Assembly (NCBI RefSeq): GCF_021412565.1
Contig: NZ_JAKCLJ010000001.1
Location: forward strand, 885,872 to 949,871
Reading direction: 5' to 3'
Origin: Shewanella sp. AS1
GTDB taxonomy: Bacteria; Pseudomonadota; Gammaproteobacteria; Enterobacterales; Shewanellaceae
DNA: 64,000 nucleotides
Shown here: in pieces, positions 58,023-64,000 of the stretch
Numbering within the stretch: position 1 is the stretch's first letter
Layout of the letters: every line of letters starts with the position of its first letter
Program-made: the position numbers and the translations under genes
The notes under the pieces: generated by a model
Told to the model about the DNA's origin: nothing
Databases searched by the model: none
What the model saw: the letters and a program-made list of their open reading frames with translations, nothing else

Positions 58023-60410
58023 ATGAATCGATTTATGTTTGGCTACTGTGCCACCTTAATCTCGGCCCTTTGTTGGCCAGGCTTACTCTCACCTGGCCTG
58101 GCATTATGCGCTATTGTGGCTGCACTGCTGCTGTTTCACAGGTCACAGCTCCTTGCCGGAGGCGTTTTCGCGGCCGCATGGCTCAGTCTATTTTGTTATC
58201 AACTACTCACCTTTTCGGTGGCAGAAGAGAAGACAAATATAGCGATAAGGGCCGAAATCATATCACTAGTTTCCCGAAACGGCGACTGGATAAATGCAGA
58301 TATCCGTATATTAGATCAGAATCTCCCGCTTGGGGTGCCTCAATATATGCGTGTTGATTGGCCATTACAGACTCAGGCAAGCCCTGGTGAGGTGTGGCAA
58401 CTTAGCATTAAACCTAAGCCGATAGCCTCGGTACTCAATCAAGGCGGCTTTAATCGACAAAAATATTATCTTGCCAGGCACATAATGGGAAAGGGCAAGG
58501 TGGTTGAAGCAAAGCGGATTAGCGAAGCGGCGGGACTTAGATCGACTCTGCTCAATGATTTTATCCAAAGCATCGCTTCTTTTCGCCATAGTGGCTTAAT
58601 GCTGGCCCTGACCCTGGGAGATAAAAGCTTAGTGACAAATCAGGACTGGCAGGGATTAAGGCAGAGTGGCACTGGGCATCTCATCGCCATCTCAGGGCTG
58701 CACCTATCTGTACTGGCCCTGTGGATTGTGTTCGCCAGCCGCGCCTTGTTATACCGCATTACACCGAGCCAATCTATGGCAAATCATCATCTATCGGCGC
58801 TGCTTGCCTTAGTGATTTGCTGTTTTTATGCCTATCTGTCGGGGTTTGCGTTGCCGACCCAGCGGGCGCTGATTATGTTGACCATGGTGATCTTGCTTGT
58901 ATGGCTTAGGCGGCACTCCAGCCCCTTTGAACGCCTGCTTTGGGCCATGTTTGTGGTGCTCTTGATTGACCCTGTGAGCATATTGAGCGCGGGGTTCTGG
59001 CTCTCATTCTCAGCTCTTGCCATCATTTTGAGTGCATCTTCGCTCAATAAAAAAGAAGAGGCGCCATCACAAGCAAAAGGACTGAGATTCAGGCTAGGGC
59101 AGCTTTGGGCAATACAGTGGCGATTGAGTCTATGTCTGGGGGTGTTGCAGACCCTGTTATTCGGTGGCATCGCTCCCTATTCTTTGCTGTTTAATCTTAT
59201 TTTTGTGCCCTGGTTTAGCCTAGTGGTGATCCCGCTTGGCTTTATCACCATGCTGCTCTACTTGCTTAGTGTCAGTACAGGGCTATTGGCGGAGTTAGTA
59301 CAGAGTTTATTGATCCTGTTTGATTATGCTATCTCGCCATTAACCTGGAGTTTTACCCTGCTTGAACACTTGCCCGAAGCCTGGATGAGTGTGTCTGCCA
59401 GTTTTTCGGCGGCTGTTATCTTTCTGCTTTTGGGACTAGGGTTATTGCGGGTGATCACTGTGGCTCGCTGGCGTTATTTATCCTTGGTTTTGCTGTTACC
59501 CAGCGCAATCTTAGTGGCGAATCCTTGGCTGAATCGGCTCGATAATCGCTGGACTTTACACTTACTGGATGTGGGCCAAGGGCTGAGTATGGTTGTCGAA
59601 AAGCAGGGGCGGGCACTCATGTATGATACCGGCGCCGCCTTTGGTGAGGGATTTAGCTACGCTAAAAGCGTCACGATTCCTTTCCTGCAATACAAGGGGA
59701 TCGATAAATTAGATCACCTGATAGTGAGTCATGGCGATAACGACCATGCCGGCGGTGTCAAGGTGTTAATCGAACATTTTGGGGATGTTAACATCATCAG
59801 CGATCTCCCCTTGGCCGGTGCGCGTGAGTGCCGACCGGCTGAGTTTATTTGGCAAGGCTTAACGGTTCAGATTTTGGGGCCTGAGGGAAAAACGGCGGGC
59901 AACAATGGCTCCTGTGTGGTGCAGATAAGGGATGACTGGCATAGGGTGCTCTTGCCAGGAGACATAGAGGAGGGCGGCGAGCGAGCACTGCTCTCAAGCT
60001 ATGCCGCCTTGGATGAGACTGGCGACTTGGATGGGGCTGGCGATTTGGATGAGACAGGAGCTCTGGGCAGCTTGGCTGTCGGTGCGACGCGCTCTGCCCT
60101 GAACAGCCAGGTGCTTATCGCGCCGCATCATGGCAGCAATACCTCTTCAACGCGTCATTTTATTCAGGCCGTATCGCCCCAATATGTGCTCTATGGCGCG
60201 GGGTTAAACAATCACTATGGTTTTCCCAAAGCGCAGGTGGTGAGCCGTTATCAGGCGGCCAATGCTAGGCAATATGTCGTGGGTGAAAATGGCCAAATCA
60301 GCCTGGTTTTTAAGCAGGAAAAACTCGATATTATTGGCTTTCGCTATGATATGGCACCATTTTGGTATAATCGGCGCTTTGAGTTTGGTGTGTTTGCTAA
60401 TCCAGAGTAG
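58023..60410 (+). CDS. comEC: DNA uptake channel protein ComEC/Rec2
   Basis: ComEC carries single-stranded DNA across the inner membrane in natural transformation. The 795-residue protein has an N-terminal OB-like segment, the Competence domain (about residues 180-500 with GHLIAISGLHLSVLALW and YLSGFALPTQRALIML) and a C-terminal metallo-beta-lactamase domain with LLDVGQGLSMVV, VSHGDNDHAGGV, LPGDIEEGGE and APHHGSNTSST, which is thought to degrade the non-translocated strand. The start ATG 58023 (MNRFMFGYCA) is preferred to upstream in-frame codons. An extra low-complexity insert follows LPGDIEEGGE. msbA begins 34 bases later. Confidence 0.92.
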   Translation: MNRFMFGYCATLISALCWPGLLSPGLALCAIVAALLLFHRSQLLAGGVFAAAWLSLFCYQLLTFSVAEEKTNIAIRAEIISLVSRNGDWINADIRILDQNLPLGVPQYMRVDWPLQTQASPGEVWQLSIKPKPIASVLNQGGFNRQKYYLARHIMGKGKVVEAKRISEAAGLRSTLLNDFIQSIASFRHSGLMLALTLGDKSLVTNQDWQGLRQSGTGHLIAISGLHLSVLALWIVFASRALLYRITPSQSMANHHLSALLALVICCFYAYLSGFALPTQRALIMLTMVILLVWLRRHSSPFERLLWAMFVVLLIDPVSILSAGFWLSFSALAIILSASSLNKKEEAPSQAKGLRFRLGQLWAIQWRLSLCLGVLQTLLFGGIAPYSLLFNLIFVPWFSLVVIPLGFITMLLYLLSVSTGLLAELVQSLLILFDYAISPLTWSFTLLEHLPEAWMSVSASFSAAVIFLLLGLGLLRVITVARWRYLSLVLLLPSAILVANPWLNRLDNRWTLHLLDVGQGLSMVVEKQGRALMYDTGAAFGEGFSYAKSVTIPFLQYKGIDKLDHLIVSHGDNDHAGGVKVLIEHFGDVNIISDLPLAGARECRPAEFIWQGLTVQILGPEGKTAGNNGSCVVQIRDDWHRVLLPGDIEEGGERALLSSYAALDETGDLDGAGDLDETGALGSLAVGATRSALNSQVLIAPHHGSNTSSTRHFIQAVSPQYVLYGAGLNNHYGFPKAQVVSRYQAANARQYVVGENGQISLVFKQEKLDIIGFRYDMAPFWYNRRFEFGVFANPE
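60012..60065 (+). repeat. 18-bp tandem repeat inside comEC
   Basis: Three imperfect copies of an 18-base unit encoding (D/L)DETGDL-type hexapeptides (DETGDL, DGAGDL, DETGAL) lie at 60012-60029, 60030-60047 and 60048-60065. They sit in the metallo-beta-lactamase domain between the LPGD motif and APHHG. Confidence 0.88.
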
Positions 60411-60444
60411 AATAGGTTTTTTTGTATCAAGAATAGAGTGTTGA

Positions 60445-62259
60445 ATGACAAACTCTTCGAAAAGTGAAGTGCGGATCGTTTTCCTGCGTTTGCTGACTTA
60501 TCTTGCCCCGCTCAAAGGGGTGTTGTTACTTTCAATCTTCGGGCTGGCACTCTATGGCCTGGTAGATGCGACTTTTATCTATTCGATTAAGCCCTTTATC
60601 GATCAGGGTTTTGCTAGCAATGTCCCCAGCGCTTCGGGTATGGCCAGCGGGGTTGATTTTGGCATGAGCGGCGGCTTTAACTCAGATAGCGATGTCTTGA
60701 AGCTGGCGCCGCTTGTGGTCGTCGGCCTATTTACCCTGCGCGGATTGGCTAACTTTTTATCTACTTATGGTATCTCTTACATCAGTGCGCGCATGATTAT
60801 GGCGATGCGCCAGCAGGTTTTCGAACATTATCTGAAGCTGCCTGTCAGTTATATCGACTCTGAGAGCAGCGGTAACCTTATCTCCCGTGTGACCTATGAT
60901 ACCGAGCAGATTGCCCGCGCCTCGGGCAGTGCCCTTATCACAATAGTGCGTGACGGCATTACCGTGATTGGCATGATAGGGGTGATGTTTTACAGCTCCT
61001 GGAAACTCTCGCTGTGTATCTTAGTGGTGGGGCCCTTAATCGGCACAGTGATCGCCGTTGTGAGTCGCCGTTTTAGACGTATCTCTAAGCAGATCCAGAC
61101 CACCATGGGCGGCGTCACTACAGTGACAGAGCAGATGATCAAGGGGCATAAGAATGTGCTGGTCTTCGGTGGTCAGCAGAGTGAGTCGGCTCGTTTTGCC
61201 AAAGTGAACAACGATAACCGTTCGCGCACTATGAAGCTGGCGCTGGCGCAGGCGATTAGTCAGCCGCTGATCATGATTATCGGCTCCTTCGCGCTGGCCT
61301 TTGTTATCTATGCGTCCAGTTTAGAGGCCCTCAGAACTGAGCTGACGGCGGGCACCTTTGCGACCATTTTGGCGGCCATGCTTGCCATGTTAAGGCCCAT
61401 TAAGAGCCTGACCAAGGTGAACGCCGAGTTCCAGCGCGGGATAGCGGCCTGTAGCACCATCTTTGAGGTGCTCGACACCCCAGCCGAAGTGGATAAGGGC
61501 ACCTATGAGACGGCGCGAGTCGAAGGAAGACTTAAATTCGATAAGGTCGATTTTCGCTATCAGAATCAGGAAGGCCTAGCCCTTAAGCAGGTGGACTTTG
61601 TGGTCAATCCCGGTGAAACCCTGGCCCTGGTGGGGCGCTCCGGCTCGGGTAAGTCCACCATTGCCAGTCTGATCACCCGTTTCTACTCAGATTTAGCCTC
61701 CGGCGATATCACCTTAGATGGTGTGAGCCTGCGAGATTATAAGCTCGCCTCACTGCGCAGTCAGGTGGCCTTGGTGTCCCAGCAGGTGACCCTGATTAAC
61801 GACACTATCGCCGCCAACATTGCCTACGCCTATCCTGGTGAAGTGACAGAGGAGATGATCATCGAGGCGGCCAAACTGGCCAACGCCTATGAATTTATCG
61901 AACTCTTGCCCGAGGGGATCCATACTCAGGTGGGTGAAAATGGCGTGATGCTCTCTGGCGGTCAACGTCAGCGTATCGCCATTGCCCGCGCGATCCTGCG
62001 TGATGCGCCTCTGCTCATTCTCGATGAAGCGACTTCTGCGCTGGATACTGAGTCGGAGAAGGCAATTCAAAATGGGATGGAAAACCTGAGACAAAACCGC
62101 ACCTCTATCGTGATCGCCCATCGTTTATCCACCATAGAAAAAGCCGATCAGATCTTGGTTATCGATCAGGGACAGGTGGTTGAGCGCGGTACCCATGATG
62201 AGTTATTAGCGCAGCAGGGGATCTATTACAACCTCTACCAGATGCAGTTTGGTAGCTAA
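60445..62259 (+). CDS. msbA: Lipid A export ATP-binding/permease MsbA
   Basis: MsbA flips lipid A-core across the inner membrane. The 604-residue half-transporter has a six-span N-terminal domain (to about residue 340) and a C-terminal ATPase with Walker A VGRSGSGKSTI, signature LSGGQRQRIAIARAI, Walker B LLILDEATSALD and the switch His in IVIAHRLSTI. A glycine/serine-rich loop (SASGMASGVDFGMSGG) in the first extracytoplasmic loop is longer than the E. coli version. lpxK begins 3 bases after its stop, as in E. coli. Confidence 0.95.
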   Translation: MTNSSKSEVRIVFLRLLTYLAPLKGVLLLSIFGLALYGLVDATFIYSIKPFIDQGFASNVPSASGMASGVDFGMSGGFNSDSDVLKLAPLVVVGLFTLRGLANFLSTYGISYISARMIMAMRQQVFEHYLKLPVSYIDSESSGNLISRVTYDTEQIARASGSALITIVRDGITVIGMIGVMFYSSWKLSLCILVVGPLIGTVIAVVSRRFRRISKQIQTTMGGVTTVTEQMIKGHKNVLVFGGQQSESARFAKVNNDNRSRTMKLALAQAISQPLIMIIGSFALAFVIYASSLEALRTELTAGTFATILAAMLAMLRPIKSLTKVNAEFQRGIAACSTIFEVLDTPAEVDKGTYETARVEGRLKFDKVDFRYQNQEGLALKQVDFVVNPGETLALVGRSGSGKSTIASLITRFYSDLASGDITLDGVSLRDYKLASLRSQVALVSQQVTLINDTIAANIAYAYPGEVTEEMIIEAAKLANAYEFIELLPEGIHTQVGENGVMLSGGQRQRIAIARAILRDAPLLILDEATSALDTESEKAIQNGMENLRQNRTSIVIAHRLSTIEKADQILVIDQGQVVERGTHDELLAQQGIYYNLYQMQFGS

Positions 62260-62262
62260 TCG

Positions 62263-63258
62263 ATGCAATCATTCGTTAACCGTTTATGGTATGGCAAGTC
62301 CAAGGGACTAACTGAGCTGTTAAGCCTGCTGCTACTGCCCTTAAGCGGTCTGTTTTATCTGATCTCATCCTGTAGACGCCTGGCATACAGAGTTAATCTG
62401 TCCAAGCGTTATCGCCTGCCTGTGCCGGTTATCGTAGTGGGGAATATAACAGTCGGTGGCAGTGGTAAGACGCCTACGGTGATTTACCTGATTGAGTTAC
62501 TTCGCACTCAGGGTTTTCGCCCTGGAGTGATAAGCCGAGGCTATGGTGTCAGCCTTGAAGGCACCCGTCAGGTATTGGTGGGCATGCCCGCCAGTGAGGT
62601 TGGCGATGAGCCAGCCATGATAGTCGCTCGTACCCAAGTGCCTATGGTGATAGGCAGGGATCGCGTCGCAGCAGCCAAGCAGCTGCTGGCCAGCAGTGAT
62701 GTGGATATCATCATCAGTGATGACGGCCTGCAGCATTATCGCCTCGAGCGGGATATTGAGCTTTTAATCCTCGATGGTGAGCGCCGATTTGGTAATGGCC
62801 GTTTATTGCCAGCCGGCCCTTTAAGAGAGGGGCTGTGGCGTCAACATCAAGTGGATTTTACCTTGGTGAATGGCGATGCTTGCCAGCCAGGTGAACTTTT
62901 GATGACGCTGCAGGCGGGAGAGTGGCGTGCGGTCAATGGTGACAACAGGCGCACTTTCACCCCTGAGTCTGATTCGCTGGCAATGGCAGGGATAGGTAAT
63001 CCACAGCGGTTTTTTGCAACCCTTTCCGCCCTTGGGATAAAGACGCAAAAGCAGCTCGCTTTCGATGACCACCAGGCCTTTAGCCTAGATGAAATTCAGC
63101 GTCTCGCTGGAGATAAGCAAGTCTTGATGACAGAGAAAGATGCGGTTAAGTGTCGCGAATTTGCAATGCAAAACTGGTGGTATCTGCCGGTTGATGCCAA
63201 GATAGAGCACAAATTTGATCAGCAACTTATCGGGTTGCTGCAACAAAAGAAAAGATAA
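62263..63258 (+). CDS. lpxK: Tetraacyldisaccharide 4'-kinase
   Basis: LpxK phosphorylates the 4' position of the lipid A precursor, the sixth step of the Raetz pathway. The 331-residue membrane-associated kinase has the P-loop [15 protein letters not shown], a hydrophobic N-terminal segment for membrane binding, [25 protein letters not shown] (catalytic Asp) and [10 protein letters not shown]. It is tightly linked to msbA and followed by ycaR, the order of enterobacteria. Confidence 0.95.
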   Translation: MQSFVNRLWYGKSKGLTELLSLLLLPLSGLFYLISSCRRLAYRVNLSKRYRLPVPVIVVGNITVGGSGKTPTVIYLIELLRTQGFRPGVISRGYGVSLEGTRQVLVGMPASEVGDEPAMIVARTQVPMVIGRDRVAAAKQLLASSDVDIIISDDGLQHYRLERDIELLILDGERRFGNGRLLPAGPLREGLWRQHQVDFTLVNGDACQPGELLMTLQAGEWRAVNGDNRRTFTPESDSLAMAGIGNPQRFFATLSALGIKTQKQLAFDDHQAFSLDEIQRLAGDKQVLMTEKDAVKCREFAMQNWWYLPVDAKIEHKFDQQLIGLLQQKKR

Positions 63259-63271
63259 CAAGGATATAGAA

Positions 63272-63451
63272 ATGGCGTTTGATAAGAAACTGTTAGAGAT
63301 AGTTGCCTGCCCTGTATGTAAAGGCAAATTGGAATACAACAAAGAGAAGCAACAACTCATCTGCAAGGCAGACAGACTCGCTTACGCCATCGACGATGGC
63401 ATTCCTGTGCTGCTGGAAAACAAGGCAACTCCTTGGAACGAAGAAGCATAA
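63272..63451 (+). CDS. ycaR: Trm112/YcaR-family zinc-ribbon protein
   Basis: A 59-residue Trm112-like protein, [23 protein letters not shown]..., with a CPxC pair but a weak C-terminal half-ribbon (no second CxxC). Its relatives are activators of methyltransferases; YcaR has no known partner. In E. coli it lies between lpxK and kdsB. Here kdsB does not follow; the next 500 bases hold no gene until the riboswitch and transposase frame. AAGGA precedes the ATG. Confidence 0.92.
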   Translation: MAFDKKLLEIVACPVCKGKLEYNKEKQQLICKADRLAYAIDDGIPVLLENKATPWNEEA

Positions 63452-63699
63452 GTCGCGTTTCGTAGTCATGGCTGCGCATTATCGCGCAGCAAGTTTGGGG
63501 CGTGTCGGATGGCACGTCTCTTGTTACATCTTCATTCTTTTCATCTTAAAGTCAGTCTGGCTTCGCACAGAAATACAGTGATATGCGAAGGCAGGAGATA
63601 AGGGAGCTTCCCGTCTACATTCACAGCCTGTATTGATACATAGGCTCTCATCCTGAGATCGCCGAGAAGTCATTGTGTATTGAATTTCATAAGGTTTTA

Positions 63700-63724
63700 A
63701 AATTGATCAAAAAATGATCAATTT
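63700..63724. promoter_or_regulatory. Perfect palindrome upstream of the riboswitch promoter
   Basis: A 10-bp perfect inverted repeat AAATTGATCA (63700-63709) and TGATCAATTT (63715-63724), spaced by AAAAA, lies just 5 bases before the -35 element. No U-run follows, so it is more like an operator for a dimeric regulator than a terminator of the ycaR transcript. Confidence 0.55.
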
Positions 63725-63729
63725 CTAGG

Positions 63730-63759
63730 TTGAGCTTAGCTAAAAATAATTGCTAGAAT
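63730..63759 (+). promoter_or_regulatory. Promoter of the riboswitch transcript
   Basis: TTGAGC (63730-63735), 18-base spacer and TAGAAT (63754-63759). Transcription would start around 63766, roughly 50 bases before the conserved core of the riboswitch and 180 bases before the orfA ATG. Confidence 0.6.
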
Positions 63760-63773
63760 TCCCGAATTGTCTG

Positions 63774-63905
63774 GGCTGGAGCAGCCTGGAGGTTAAGTTC
63801 GAAAGCACTCTCGAAACGGCAAACATTAAGAGATTAATGTACGCAAAGCCACAGGCCCTAATTGTATTGCAAGTGTAGTGGCATAGTGAATTTGGCCACC
63901 TGAAT
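63774..63905 (+). ncRNA. Cyclic-di-GMP-I riboswitch (GEMM)
   Basis: The core matches the GEMM consensus closely: GGCAAAC (63818-63824), hairpin ATTAA-GAGA-TTAAT (63825-63838) with a GNRA tetraloop, then ACGCAAAGCC (63841-63850), in which GCC pairs with the GGC of GGCAAAC, then a GGCCCTAA tetraloop-receptor-like segment (63854-63861) and a final hairpin GTGGC (63878-63882)/GCCAC (63895-63899). The 5' part holds GGCTG-GAG-CAGCC (63774-63786). The right boundary is approximate. Downstream is an IS3-type orfA reading frame with its SD. Cyclic-di-GMP binding is inferred from the family; no other gene lies within reach. Confidence 0.85.
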
Positions 63906-63909
63906 AGAC

Positions 63910-63928
63910 GAAGTGATAGACTCACTTC
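63910..63928 (+). other. Hairpin between riboswitch and orfA
   Basis: A 7-bp perfect stem GAAGTGA (63910-63916) with TCACTTC (63922-63928), loop TAGAC. It is followed by CGGAAAAAAGG and has no U-run, so it is not an intrinsic terminator. It could be part of the riboswitch expression platform, or an end of the insertion sequence. Confidence 0.6.
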
Positions 63929-63947
63929 CGGAAAAAAGGTGGTAGAA

Positions 63948-64000
63948 ATGAAGAACACAAGACCGACATTCAGTGCAGAGTTCAAATTAGAAGCTGCGCA
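63948..64000 (+). CDS. IS3-family transposase OrfA (partial, runs off window)
   Basis: ATG 63948 is 5 bases after GGTGG (63938-63942) and opens MKNTRPTFSAEFKLEAA, the start of the helix-turn-helix OrfA of IS3-family elements (T-x-x-T-F-x-x-E-F-K-x-E-A-A pattern). Only 17 residues are visible, so the family is supported but the IS group, completeness and the other end are not. The left terminus of the element may be TGATAGACTC at 63914 or TGAATAGACG at 63901; neither can be fixed without the right end. Confidence 0.72.
   Translation, partial: MKNTRPTFSAEFKLEAA

Larger units (their letters stand above)
63452..63765. other. Intergenic region after ycaR
   Basis: No gene is supported in these 314 bases. 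kdsB, expected after ycaR in enterobacteria, is absent. The right part contains a palindrome (63700-63724) and the promoter that drives the riboswitch transcript. Confidence 0.65.

Noticed and set aside
63740..63985. Minus-strand open frame across the riboswitch and orfA start
   Set aside because: It is antisense to a structured RNA and the transposase start, with no family features.

Overview
The window reads as an ordinary chromosomal stretch of a marine gammaproteobacterium, most likely Shewanella or a close relative. The evidence is protein content and order: the rne/rluC divergent pair, yceF-yceD-rpmF-plsX-fabH-fabD-fabG-acpP-fabF, lolCDE, msbA-lpxK-ycaR, a E. coli-type two-domain cytidine deaminase and a very long acidic/basic RNase E tail. 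This assignment rests on recognised protein families, not on a database search. About 60 protein genes are supported. No tRNA, rRNA or CRISPR array was seen, and the only mobile-element sign is the first codons of an IS3-type orfA at the right edge.

Layout. 1-4537: pabC (start cut off)-mltG-tmk-holB-pilZ-ycfH, genes that overlap or nearly touch. 4784-9238: rsmF (-), a Gate-domain membrane protein, dgkA (-), a secreted ATP-dependent DNA ligase and a 41-residue membrane peptide. 9239-15085: an AT-rich gap with a tandem repeat, a low-molecular-weight protein tyrosine phosphatase, the YlqF/RbgA GTPase (-), a 2-oxoglutarate/Fe(II) oxygenase (-), an MsrB-MsrA fusion and a SulP transporter (-). 15229-20900: rne (-) diverging from rluC and a HAD phosphatase. 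21017-28137: yceF (-), then the rpmF/fatty-acid synthesis cluster. 28307-36859: thioesterase, beta-hydroxyacid dehydrogenase, cdd, sbcB, rlmA, a cold-shock gene with a long leader, an ABC exporter pair and a CvfB-like S1 protein. 37100-41226: speA with a probable leader peptide, a eukaryotic-type S-adenosylmethionine decarboxylase and pdxH. 41346-47290: an unknown membrane-anchored protein, cysB, sdaA, nagZ, ycfP, yccX. 47356-57991: csiV and mfd (-), a second PilZ protein (-), lolCDE, a diguanylate cyclase (-), a DUF2062 protein (-). 58023-63451: comEC-msbA-lpxK-ycaR. 63452-64000: an intergenic region with a promoter, a well-matched cyclic-di-GMP-I (GEMM) riboswitch and the start of an IS3-type orfA.

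Functional themes are envelope building (mltG, nagZ, csiV, lolCDE, msbA, lpxK, fatty-acid synthesis), RNA metabolism (rne, rluC, rsmF, rlmA), polyamines (speA plus the AdoMet decarboxylase) and cyclic-di-GMP (two PilZ proteins, one GGDEF enzyme, one riboswitch). The points most worth following up are the riboswitch directly in front of a transposase reading frame, and the 23-codon reading frame with its own ribosome-binding site upstream of speA.
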